From positions 1 through 12,701 of the forward strand of contig JASHQT010000357.1 of assembly GCA_030039005.1 (NCBI GenBank): a stretch of DNA of 12,701 nt, written 5' to 3'. The translations under genes were made by a program, and so were the position numbers. Below the pieces are notes generated by a model that was not told where the DNA came from, made no database searches, and saw only the letters and a program-made list of their open reading frames with translations. Source of the DNA: Bryobacteraceae bacterium (GTDB lineage Bacteria; Acidobacteriota; Terriglobia; Bryobacterales; Bryobacteraceae). Shown here piece by piece: positions 1 to 6,931 of the stretch; within the stretch, counting starts at the first letter, position 1; every line of letters starts with the position of its first letter.

Positions 1-113
1 CGGTCAACAGCTTCTTCCCCGATCGAGCCACTGCGCATTACGACATCCTGGACTACGTGGAAAGCCACGCTCATGAAGACCAAACCGGTAAAGAAAAAGA
101 CCACAAATCCTGA
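1..113 (+). CDS. C-terminal end of an unidentified protein (partial)
   Basis: An open frame enters from the left edge (codons from base 3) and stops at TGA 111-113, giving the last 36 residues. They begin VNSFFPDRATAHYDILDYVE and end in a charged His/Glu/Asp/Lys-rich tail. I do not recognise the family from this fragment, and it does not look like the C-terminus of bacterial Ku. The frame overlaps the start of the phosphoesterase gene by 41 bases. The conserved N-terminal part of that phosphoesterase is needed, so the overlap appears real and suggests co-transcription with the DNA-repair genes downstream. That the fragment is coding at all rests on the open frame, the sensible composition and the operon-like overlap. 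Confidence 0.55.
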   Translation, partial: VNSFFPDRATAHYDILDYVESHAHEDQTGKEKDHKS

Positions 114-738
114 GCCGCTCCGGGAATATCGAGCGAAGCGTGATTTCTCAGCCACCACCGAGCCCGCGGGAGCGCGGCATCCATTGGCACGAGCAGGAGC
201 CCGCGCATCGAATCTGGCCTACGTGATCCAGAAGCATCGCGCCTCCCACCTGCATTACGATTTCCGCCTGGAGTGGCGCGGCGTTCTGCTTTCCTGGGCG
301 ATTCCCAAAGGCCCATCGCTCGACCCTTCTGTCAAGCGGCTGGCCGCGCGCGTGGAAGACCATCCGCTCGAATACGGCGGCTTCGAAGGCGTGATCCCGG
401 AAGGCGAATATGGGGGCGGAACGGTGATGCTCTGGGATCGCGGCACGTGGACGCCGGAAGTGGACGACGTGGACGCTGCGCTCGAAAAGGGCGATCTGAA
501 ATTCACGCTCGCCGGAAAAAAACTGCGCGGATCGTTTGTGCTGGTCCGAACCAAACTCGGCTACAGCGGTTCCGCTAAACCGCAGTGGCTGCTGATCAAG
601 CATCGCGACCGGTACGCGTCATCCGAAGATATCCTCGCCGAGAAACCGCGCTCCGTGCTCACCAATCGCCTGCTCGCGGGGATCGCGCGCGACTCGGGCG
701 GCGACGTGCAAAAGGCCGCGATGGGCGATCCCTCGTGA
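73..738 (+). CDS. Stand-alone LigD-type 3'-phosphoesterase domain protein
   Basis: The 221-residue protein matches the phosphoesterase module of bacterial LigD, which removes 3'-phosphates and 3'-ribonucleotides from broken DNA ends before ligation in non-homologous end joining. The family's metal and phosphate ligands are all visible: H55, H61, D63 and R65 in the block QKHRASHLHYDFRLE, then H97 and Y101 in VEDHPLEYGGFEG, followed by IPEGEYGGGT. Their spacing matches His42, His48, Asp50, Arg52, His84 and Tyr88 of Pseudomonas LigD with a constant offset of 13. The N-terminus is Lys-rich and leads into the family signature YRAKRDFS at about residues 19-26. The ATG at 73 is therefore the only reasonable start, although no good ribosome binding site precedes it. 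The protein stops where the ligase begins, so it is a separate polypeptide rather than a domain of a fusion. Confidence 0.93.
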   Translation: MKTKPVKKKTTNPEPLREYRAKRDFSATTEPAGARHPLARAGARASNLAYVIQKHRASHLHYDFRLEWRGVLLSWAIPKGPSLDPSVKRLAARVEDHPLEYGGFEGVIPEGEYGGGTVMLWDRGTWTPEVDDVDAALEKGDLKFTLAGKKLRGSFVLVRTKLGYSGSAKPQWLLIKHRDRYASSEDILAEKPRSVLTNRLLAGIARDSGGDVQKAAMGDPS

Positions 739-1673
739 GTGTGAAAGCCTCGATCCCCTTTCGAGTGCAGCCCATGCTCGCGACCCTGGTCAAAGAGCCG
801 TTTCAGCGCGCGGGCTGGGTGTACGAAGAAAAATACGACGGATTCCGCATCCTCGCCTACAAGGAAGGCGAAAAGATCACGCTGCTCTCGCGCAACGCCA
901 AGGATCGCACGGAGCATTTCGATGCGGTCGCCCGCGCGATCGCCGGTCTTCGGCATGGAACATTGCTGCTGGACGGCGAAGTGGTGGCCTTCGATCGCGC
1001 CGGTGTTTCGCGTTTTCAACTGCTCCAGAATCTCGCTGAGAAACCGCACTATGCCGTGTTTGACTGCCTGTATCTCGACGGCCGCGATCTGCGCCGCGAG
1101 CCGCTTTCCTCACGCCGCGCCGCGCTCGAAAACGTCCTGGGTAAGCCTTCCGGCAAGCAGCCAATGTTATTCGTCTCCGCGCGCCTTGCCCCCGACGGCC
1201 TCGAAGCGTACCGCATCGCGACGCGCAAGGGCTTCGAGGGCGTGATCGCCAAAGATGAGTCCTCGCTTTATGTCGAAGGCCGCTCCGCAAGCTGGCTCAA
1301 GTTTAAAGTGAAGCAGGAGGACGAGTTCCTCATTGTGGGCTACACGGCGCCGGCGGGCGCGCGCGAACATTTCGGAGCGCTTTTGCTCGCGGCAAATAAC
1401 GGCCGGGGCTTGCAATACGTTGGCAAAGTCGGCACTGGATTTTCCAAGGAAACGCTCGCCGCGCTGTATCGCAAATTCCAACCGCTGATTCGCGCCAAGC
1501 CTACCTTGGCCGATCCACCGCGCGAGCGCGATGTCACGTGGCTTGCGCCGCGACTGGTCGCGCAAATCGCTTACGGGGAATGGACCGACGACCGCAAGCT
1601 GCGCCAGCCCGTTTTCCTCGGCCTGCGCGACGACAAGCGCCCCGAAGAAGTTACCATCCCGGAGGCCCAATGA
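735..1673 (+). CDS. ATP-dependent DNA ligase, LigD ligase-domain type
   Basis: This is a nucleotidyltransferase-superfamily DNA ligase that seals breaks, presumably for end joining. With the GTG start at 735 it has 312 residues, the size of the LigD ligase module alone. Motif I is EEKYDGFRIL with adenylated lysine K33. Motif III lies near LDGEVVAFD (E82), followed by VFDCLYLDGRDL. Motif IV is FEGVIAKD (E168), and motif V is WLKFKVK (K189, K191). An OB-fold region with EFLIVGYTAP fills the C-terminus. The frame stays open upstream to 585, but that part is Arg-rich and lies under the phosphoesterase gene. The GTG at 735 overlaps the upstream stop as GTGA and leads directly into the conserved FRVQPMLA block. 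No clear Shine-Dalgarno is present, so translational coupling is likely. A LigC-type stand-alone ligase is the alternative; context favours a split LigD. Confidence 0.92.
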   Translation: MSVKASIPFRVQPMLATLVKEPFQRAGWVYEEKYDGFRILAYKEGEKITLLSRNAKDRTEHFDAVARAIAGLRHGTLLLDGEVVAFDRAGVSRFQLLQNLAEKPHYAVFDCLYLDGRDLRREPLSSRRAALENVLGKPSGKQPMLFVSARLAPDGLEAYRIATRKGFEGVIAKDESSLYVEGRSASWLKFKVKQEDEFLIVGYTAPAGAREHFGALLLAANNGRGLQYVGKVGTGFSKETLAALYRKFQPLIRAKPTLADPPRERDVTWLAPRLVAQIAYGEWTDDRKLRQPVFLGLRDDKRPEEVTIPEAQ

Positions 1674-2560
1674 ACATCGGCGATCTGATCACGCATCCCG
1701 ATAAAGTGTTCTGGCCCGAGCAAGGCTACACCAAGCTCGATCTGGCACGCTATTACGATGCCGTGTTCGGGAAACTCCGCCCCTATGTGGAAGACCGGCT
1801 GCTTTCGCTCGAGCGCTGCCCGGACGGAATGCGCGGCAGTTGCTTTTATCAAAAGGCCGCGCCCAAAGGATTGCCGGAAGGCACTCCGACGCATCGCATC
1901 CACCACAGCAATCGCGACGTGAATTACGTAGTCGGTGGATCGAAAGAAACGCAGCTCGCGTTAGTGAACCTGGGCTGCATTCCGGTGCACGTCTGGGCCA
2001 GCCGCGCGAGCCATCCCGAGCAACCCGATTGGATGGTGTTCGATCTCGATCCCACTTCGGGCAAATTCGCCGACGCCGCTCGAGCCGGTCTCGCAATCAA
2101 AGATCAACTCGACTCGCTCGGCTTGACTTCGTTTCCCAAGACCTCCGGCAGCCGCGGCCTGCACGTATTCGTGCCGCTGCGCCTCGGCCCCACCTATGAT
2201 GATGTTCTGCCATTCGCCGAGGAAATTTGCCATCGGCTGGCCGCCGAAAATCCCCGCGACTTCACGGTGGAAGCGCGTATCGAGGCTCGCGGCCAGCGCG
2301 TCTATCTCGACGCGTTTCGCAATTCCTTCGGAGCGACCGTGGTGGCGCCCTATTCCGTGCGCCGCCGCGACAAAGCTTCATTTTCGATGCCGCTCGATTG
2401 GTCCCAAGTCAGAGAGAAGCTCGATCCGTCCGATTTCAATCTCGGAAATTACCAGGAAGTTCTCGCAGGTCCCGATCCCTGGAAGGATTTTTTCAAGAGC
2501 CGGCAGTCGTTGCCTAGACAGTCGCGCGCGGCTAGCCCGAAAAGAACATCCTCCAGGTAG
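1670..2560 (+). CDS. LigD-type polymerase/primase domain protein (end-joining polymerase)
   Basis: The 296-residue protein corresponds to the LigD polymerase module of the archaeo-eukaryotic primase superfamily, which fills in or extends ends with (ribo)nucleotides during end joining. Visible motifs are the metal-binding DLDP (D125, D127), SGSRGLHVFVPL (S159 to H165) and VYLDAFRN (D214, N218) followed by GATVVAPYSVR. The N-terminal ITHPDKVFWPEQGYTKLDLA is typical of the family. The start is the ATG at 1670, which overlaps the ligase stop as ATGA and has GGAGG at 1661-1665 four bases upstream. The C-terminal 20 residues are Ser/Arg/Lys-rich and probably disordered. All catalytic signatures look intact, so the three-gene arrangement does not look like a decaying fused ligD. 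The 3' end overlaps the convergent protease gene by 29 bases. Confidence 0.93.
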   Translation: MNIGDLITHPDKVFWPEQGYTKLDLARYYDAVFGKLRPYVEDRLLSLERCPDGMRGSCFYQKAAPKGLPEGTPTHRIHHSNRDVNYVVGGSKETQLALVNLGCIPVHVWASRASHPEQPDWMVFDLDPTSGKFADAARAGLAIKDQLDSLGLTSFPKTSGSRGLHVFVPLRLGPTYDDVLPFAEEICHRLAAENPRDFTVEARIEARGQRVYLDAFRNSFGATVVAPYSVRRRDKASFSMPLDWSQVREKLDPSDFNLGNYQEVLAGPDPWKDFFKSRQSLPRQSRAASPKRTSSR

Positions 2561-3509
2561 TGGCCACCAGCGCGTGCGTCACCATGCTGGCTTTGACGCT
2601 GCGCGCGCGCAGCAGCGACAACCCGCAGAAAAAGCCGAGCACCGCGGTTACGATCGCCATGCGCCAGTTCGGGAATTTGCGAAAGGGAAGATGCGCGAGC
2701 CCGAACAGCACTGAAGCGACGACCAGCCCCGCCAGTTCGCTGTGCGTCGAGCGCGCGAGCGTGCGTTGCAGGAAGGCACGAAAGAAAAACTCCTCGGCCA
2801 GCGACACCACCCACAGGATTCCCCAAAACGTCAGAATTAGCATGAGCCCGAAGATCCACCAGGAGCGCGGCGGCGTATGCAGCCCGCCCAGTTGCAACAC
2901 GTAGGCCAGCGCTGCCCCAACCGGCAGGAAAAAAGCGAAGTGCCGTGCACCGATGCGCCAGTCTTGCGCCGTCGGCAGGAAACCGAAATGCGCGTCGTCC
3001 AGCGACCGCAGCGCAAGCACGGCCATCAATCCTACGTGAATCCACATGAGCTGCCCCAGGATCCCGAGCGAGACGTGCGTGGTCAATGGGCCGTAGATGT
3101 GATCGAACAGCCGGTGCAAGTACACGTACGCCATGTAGGCCAGGAACAGAAGATCCGCCAGAAGTCCGCGCGGGATCCAGACGTACCAGAACGCGGCGAC
3201 GAGTACGAAGGCCAGCAGTTCCTCAAAGCGGGTCCAGCGAAATACGCCGCCGCGCAGCGCCTCGATCAAGTAGGGAATCACTCCGCTTGCCGCGATCAAG
3301 GCGGCGCGCAACGGCTGCGATCCCAGCGCTTCAAAGCGCTTGCGAACCTCGACAAAACCCGGCGCCAGATAGAAACCGATCTCGGCTAAAAATGCCGGGA
3401 CCACCACGAGAGCCGTCTTCTCCGGGATATGCTGTTGATGGGAGTAGAAGTACGCTGCGATGCAAGCCGCTATCCACACTACGGACAGCGTCATCAGAAA
3501 CTGGCGCAT
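2532..3509 (-). CDS. CPBP-family intramembrane metalloprotease
   Basis: The 325-residue polytopic membrane protein carries the CPBP (CAAX protease and bacteriocin-processing, Abi) signature near its C-terminus. The elements are SLAEEFFFRAFLQ (E239, E240, R244), FGLAHL (H273) and MVTHA (H312), the glutamates and histidines expected to bind the catalytic metal in the membrane. Many hydrophobic segments precede it, beginning with residues 6-22. Known family members cleave prenylated or small membrane substrates or act in bacteriocin self-immunity; the substrate here is unknown. The frame continues upstream to 3629, but that stretch is Arg/Ala-rich and not membrane-like. The ATG at 3509 has AGGA eight bases upstream and starts just before the first helix; the ATG at 3518 is the alternative. 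The gene overlaps the divergent exported-protein gene at its start and the polymerase gene at its end. Confidence 0.85.
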   Translation of the reverse strand: MRQFLMTLSVVWIAACIAAYFYSHQQHIPEKTALVVVPAFLAEIGFYLAPGFVEVRKRFEALGSQPLRAALIAASGVIPYLIEALRGGVFRWTRFEELLAFVLVAAFWYVWIPRGLLADLLFLAYMAYVYLHRLFDHIYGPLTTHVSLGILGQLMWIHVGLMAVLALRSLDDAHFGFLPTAQDWRIGARHFAFFLPVGAALAYVLQLGGLHTPPRSWWIFGLMLILTFWGILWVVSLAEEFFFRAFLQRTLARSTHSELAGLVVASVLFGLAHLPFRKFPNWRMAIVTAVLGFFCGLSLLRARSVKASMVTHALVATTWRMFFSG

Positions 3510-4257
3510 GTGCTTCATCCTAACATCCGCGCTCGCAATTCCCGCCCTCGCAAGAGCGCAAGATCCTCCGCCGAATCTGGTGCGCCTCATCGCCGCGCGC
3601 GAAACGCGAACCGCGGCCGAGCAAGGCAACTACACTTACCGCCAGACTGTCACGGTGGACGAAATGAATCCCAGGGGATTCGTTCAGGGCGCTTACCGCG
3701 AGCTGCGCGACATCATCTTTTCGCCCACCCAGGAGCGTAGCGAACAGATGATCGGGAAACCCTCCAACACTTTGACGCACCTCCAGCTCACCGATGAAGA
3801 TTTTCGGGATATCCGCGAGATCCAACCGTTTCTGCTCACCAAGGATCAGGCGTTCCTCTACGAAACGAAATTTCAAGGCGAAGAGACCGTCGACGGCGTG
3901 GATTGTTGGGTGGTGAAGATCACGCCGCGCCAGATCCTCGACGGCCAGCGCTTGTTTGACGGGATGCTGTGGGTTTCGAAGAAAGACGATTCCGTGGTTC
4001 GCAGCGAAGGTCAGGCGGTGCCGCAAATCAGGACGCTCAAAACCGAAAACCTGTTTCCGCACTTTACCACCATCCGGCAGAAAGTAGACGGCGATTTCTG
4101 GTTCCCGGTGATGACCTATGGCGACGACACGCTCTATTTTCGCGGCGGAGCGCAGCGCGTCCGGCTGACCATCCGCTACAGCGACTACCACCACTTCGGC
4201 GCGGATTCGAATGTCACCTTCGACAACAAAGAGAACGACAAATCGCTCGACAAATAG
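3460..4257 (+). CDS. Exported protein of unknown function, possibly LolA/outer-membrane-lipoprotein-sorting-like
   Basis: This encodes 265 residues from the ATG at 3460. An n-region with two arginines (about residues 13 and 16) and a hydrophobic core (MCFILTSALAIPAL) end in ARAQ, consistent with Sec export. A second ATG at 3508 would leave a signal peptide without positive charges, so 3460 is preferred, although neither start has a good ribosome binding site. The mature part alternates short beta-type segments (YTYRQTVTVDE, FLYETKFQGEETVDG, CWVVKITP, MLWVSKKDDSVVRSEGQ, DFWFPVMTYGDDTLYF). This 'apply a value, read it back' pattern resembles LolA/LolB-fold periplasmic proteins of Acidobacteria; the resemblance is inferred from pattern only. 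No catalytic motif is evident. The first about 50 bases lie antisense to the start of the protease gene. Confidence 0.8.
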   Translation: MQAAIHTTDSVIRNWRMCFILTSALAIPALARAQDPPPNLVRLIAARETRTAAEQGNYTYRQTVTVDEMNPRGFVQGAYRELRDIIFSPTQERSEQMIGKPSNTLTHLQLTDEDFRDIREIQPFLLTKDQAFLYETKFQGEETVDGVDCWVVKITPRQILDGQRLFDGMLWVSKKDDSVVRSEGQAVPQIRTLKTENLFPHFTTIRQKVDGDFWFPVMTYGDDTLYFRGGAQRVRLTIRYSDYHHFGADSNVTFDNKENDKSLDK

Positions 4258-4283
4258 CGCGAACCGGCCCGCTGCGATTTTCG

Positions 4284-4298
4284 TATACTGACTAGAAT
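4284..4298 (+). promoter_or_regulatory. Possible -10 promoter elements for the small membrane protein gene
   Basis: The 85-base gap between the exported-protein gene and the small membrane protein gene is locally AT-rich and holds TATACT (4284-4289) and TAGAAT (4293-4298). Each differs from the sigma-70 -10 consensus at one base. No convincing -35 box lies at the right distance, so this is a weak call. Confidence 0.25.
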
Positions 4299-4342
4299 CG
4301 CAATAACACGTTCGGGACACGCTTGAGACGACGGGAGGGCGC

Positions 4343-4729
4343 ATGGCGCAGCACGTGAAGATCTTGGGGATTTTGCACATCGTGTTTGGAGCGCTGGGTG
4401 TCCTCGGCGCGGTGGTGGTGCTGCTCATCTTCGGCGGCCTCTCCGCCTTTTTGAACACCCAAAACGCGGGAGATGTCCCCGCGCCGGTTCTCGCTCTCAT
4501 CGGTGGCGTCGCGTTTGTCGCGATCCTGGTGCTTTCGCTGCCCGCCCTGGTCATCGGCATCGGTTTGCTGCAATTCCGCCCCTGGGCCCGGATTGCCGGA
4601 ATTATTTTGTCGGCTCTCGATCTGTTGGGATTCCCGTTTCACACCATTCTTGGCATCTACGGCCTGTGGGTGCTGCTGAATCGCGAGACCGAGCAAATGT
4701 TTCTGGCGCCGCCGGCCCGCGTGGCTTGA
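4343..4729 (+). CDS. Small four-helix integral membrane protein of unknown function
   Basis: This is a 128-residue, mostly hydrophobic protein. Segments able to span the membrane are at about residues 8-34, 49-76, 82-97 and 99-112, the last two possibly forming a hairpin. Short polar links (NTQNAGDVPA at about 38-47, QFRPWAR at about 77-83) separate them. The motif RPWAR before the third helix and LWVLLNRET after the last are common in small uncharacterised bacterial membrane proteins. The start is supported by the strong ribosome binding site GGGAGGG at 4333-4339, three to four bases before the ATG. The gene ends 15 bases from the stop of the convergent phosphoesterase gene. No function can be assigned. 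Confidence 0.85.
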   Translation: MAQHVKILGILHIVFGALGVLGAVVVLLIFGGLSAFLNTQNAGDVPAPVLALIGGVAFVAILVLSLPALVIGIGLLQFRPWARIAGIILSALDLLGFPFHTILGIYGLWVLLNRETEQMFLAPPARVA

Positions 4730-4744
4730 GCAACACGGCTGGCA

Positions 4745-5803
4745 TCACTGGTGATTCTGCTCGTAGCACCAGCGGATCAGGGCATCGGGATAGGCCGAAC
4801 CGCTCACGGCGCGAAGATCGTCCAGGCCCAGGCGCTCGAACTGGAATGACACCTCGCCGTCCGGACTCACAGTCGCGATCATGTACCCGTACACATTGGT
4901 TTGCGCATGCTGCGCGGGCGTGGTTTCCGGAGGCAGTTTATAGCGGATGGCGCCGGCCGTCCCGATAATCCATCCCGGCAGCACCTTGTCCTTCCACTCA
5001 GGTGTTTCGAAAATATGATCCATATAATAATGCGAGTGGCTGGCCAGAAGGTACACTCGTTTGTGCGCGGCTTCCTGCGCGTGCCACAGCGCTTGGTAGG
5101 CTTCGCGGCCGCTTTCAGTTCCGCGCGGCGATTCGTTCATACTGTGCATGCGGCTGACGCTGTCGGGCAGGGCCTCGTGCATGCCCACCACGATGGTTCT
5201 CACTTGCGCGGAGGCTTCGTCGCGATCGATCACCTGGTGCAGCCATTTCGTTTGATCTGGGTCAAACTGATCCGGCGTGGAATTATCCAGCGTAACAAAA
5301 TCGATATTGCGCTCCATCCAGTGATAATAGGCATGCAATTTATGATCGGCCGGATCGTCTTTCAGCCGCTGCCCGCGAATTACGGGAGTCTCCAGCCAAT
5401 CGGCGAACTGGACCAGCCAGCCCTCGCGCGACATCGGCGGGATGGCCTCATGATTGCCCATCACCAGATACACCGGCAGCGATCCGAAGGGCACGATCTG
5501 GTGCGCGATGAAATCCGGCCACGCTTCTTGCAAGTAAGTGAGCGTTTCGAGCGGCTTATTGTGCAGCCCGAGCGAAAGCGGCGGCGACATGTCTTCGTCC
5601 CGTTCGTAGATCGCCCGAAAGTCGCCGAGGTGCCAGTAAAATCTCGCGCCGATCGAGTGCACACCGCGCGCAATGGCAGGCATCACGATGTCGCCGCAGT
5701 TGCGCGAATCGCCCGAGACGGCGAACTTCCATGGACGGCTCGCCTTGTCTTGCGCCTCGATGGCTAGAGTCGCCAATAGAATCAGCCAAGCCGCGTATCG
5801 CAT
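4745..5803 (-). CDS. Exported calcineurin-like metallophosphoesterase
   Basis: This encodes 352 residues with an N-terminal signal peptide (MRYAAWLILLATLAIEAQ, cleavage probably near residues 16-18). Calcineurin-fold metal-site motifs appear in order: GDSRN (D32), WHLGDFR (D61), MGNHEA (N117, H118), VGMHEA (H209) and ASHSHYYMD (H256, H258). This indicates a periplasmic or secreted hydrolase acting on phosphomono- or phosphodiesters. Its substrate cannot be read from the sequence. The first motif reads D-S-R where many members have D-x-H, so one metal ligand differs from the commonest form. The start lies just before the signal peptide, without a clear Shine-Dalgarno. The gene is divergent from the amidohydrolase gene across 54 bases, and the two could share a regulatory region. 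Confidence 0.88.
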   Translation of the reverse strand: MRYAAWLILLATLAIEAQDKASRPWKFAVSGDSRNCGDIVMPAIARGVHSIGARFYWHLGDFRAIYERDEDMSPPLSLGLHNKPLETLTYLQEAWPDFIAHQIVPFGSLPVYLVMGNHEAIPPMSREGWLVQFADWLETPVIRGQRLKDDPADHKLHAYYHWMERNIDFVTLDNSTPDQFDPDQTKWLHQVIDRDEASAQVRTIVVGMHEALPDSVSRMHSMNESPRGTESGREAYQALWHAQEAAHKRVYLLASHSHYYMDHIFETPEWKDKVLPGWIIGTAGAIRYKLPPETTPAQHAQTNVYGYMIATVSPDGEVSFQFERLGLDDLRAVSGSAYPDALIRWCYEQNHQ

Positions 5804-5857
5804 GCGAAAATCGAATCTTAACCCGCGCAGTAAACCGAAAGCAATAAACTGAAGACA

Positions 5858-6925
5858 ATGACACGTCGAGATGTTCCAGGCGCCTTGGCCGCGCTCGCCG
5901 CCGGAAGCGCTTTATCGGTGGCCCAGGAACGCGATCCCGGAAGCATCACCGACGGCACCATTACTGACGTTCAGGGCATCAAAGCCGGCCACTTCACCGA
6001 CTCGCGGCGTCCCACCGGCTGCACCGTGCTGCTGTTCGAAAAAGGCGCGGCCGCGGGCGTGGATGTTCGCGGCGGCGCCCCCGGCACGCGCGAAACGGAT
6101 CTGCTGAATCCGGTGAGCATGGCCCAGCAGATATTTGCGATCATGCTCGCAGGCGGCAGCGCGTTCGGATTGGACGCGGCTTCGGGCGCTATGCGTTACC
6201 TCAGCGAGCGCCGCATCGGTTACGTGCTCGGTAAGGTTGTGGTGCCGATTGTTCCAGCAGCCATTTTGTTCGATCTGGAAATCGGCAATACGAACATTCG
6301 CCCCACCGCCGAATCGGGATACAAGGCCTGCCAAGCAGCGAGTTCCGGCCGCGTTCCGGAAGGCAATGTAGGCGCGGGCGCAGGCGCCACCATCGGCAAA
6401 CTGTTCGGCATGAAGCAGGCCATGAAGTCGGGCCTTGGCAGCGCGAGCATCCGCGTGGGCAATACGGGAATCGTCGTGGGAGCTCTTGTCGCGGTGAACG
6501 CCGTCGGTGACGTCGTCGACCCGAAGACCGGCAAAATCATCGCTGGCGCGCGCAAGCCGGATGGATCGGGCTTCATGGACTCGATGGCGCGCATTCGCGA
6601 TGGTTACAGTGTCCGCATCGAGGCCGGAAAGAACACCACCATCGGCGTGGTCGCCACCAACGTCGCGCTCGATAAGGCGCAAGCCACCAAGGTGGCCCAG
6701 ATGGCGCACGACGGCCTGGCGCGCACCATCAACCCGGTCCACACGCCCAACGACGGCGACACGATCTTCGCCGTCGCCACCGGCGCGATTTCCACGCGCG
6801 CCAATTACGCCTCTATCGGCGCACTGGCGGCCGATGTCATGGCGCAGGCCGTGCTTCGCGCCGTGATGAACGCGCGCGGAATTCCAGGATTACCCAGCTA
6901 TTCCGACTTACGGGCACGGGGTTAG
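5858..6925 (+). CDS. Exported self-processing amidohydrolase/peptidase of the DmpA-NylC (P1) family
   Basis: This 355-residue member of the N-terminal-nucleophile family includes the L-aminopeptidase/D-esterase DmpA and the 6-aminohexanoate-oligomer hydrolase NylC. Typical blocks are ITDVQGIKAGHFTD near the N-terminus, GCTVLLFEKGAAAGVDVRGG, ETDLLNP, LAGGSAFGLDAASG, EGNVGAGAGATIGK, and NDGDTIFAVATG at residues 298-309. In NylC-type enzymes the chain cuts itself before a threonine in that last block; here this would be between D301 and T302, with T302 as the nucleophile. The N-terminus (TRRDVPGALAALAAGSALS) has a twin arginine followed by a hydrophobic stretch, consistent with a Tat or Sec signal. 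Natural substrates are probably small peptides or cyclic/linear amides; activity on nylon oligomers should not be assumed. The stop is six bases from that of the convergent propeller gene. Confidence 0.9.
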   Translation: MTRRDVPGALAALAAGSALSVAQERDPGSITDGTITDVQGIKAGHFTDSRRPTGCTVLLFEKGAAAGVDVRGGAPGTRETDLLNPVSMAQQIFAIMLAGGSAFGLDAASGAMRYLSERRIGYVLGKVVVPIVPAAILFDLEIGNTNIRPTAESGYKACQAASSGRVPEGNVGAGAGATIGKLFGMKQAMKSGLGSASIRVGNTGIVVGALVAVNAVGDVVDPKTGKIIAGARKPDGSGFMDSMARIRDGYSVRIEAGKNTTIGVVATNVALDKAQATKVAQMAHDGLARTINPVHTPNDGDTIFAVATGAISTRANYASIGALAADVMAQAVLRAVMNARGIPGLPSYSDLRARG

Positions 6926-6931
6926 ATCCGG

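Noticed and set aside
1..113. Ku gene end upstream of the LigD modules
   Set aside because: Gene context would predict it, but the visible 36 residues do not resemble the usual Ku C-terminus, so no Ku call is made.
3520..4560. Long minus-strand open frame opposite the exported protein and the small membrane protein
   Set aside because: It has no recognisable domain, and the opposite strand carries a signal peptide, a strong ribosome binding site and membrane helices. It is a GC-rich shadow frame.
4728..4762. Possible bidirectional terminator between the convergent genes (GAGCA ... TGCTC with an inner ATCAC/GTGAT)
   Set aside because: The stem is only five bases with a large interrupted loop and there is no T-run on either side.
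4901..5767. Plus-strand open frame opposite the metallophosphoesterase
   Set aside because: The phosphoesterase has a signal peptide and ordered metal motifs; the opposite frame has Arg/His-rich shadow composition.
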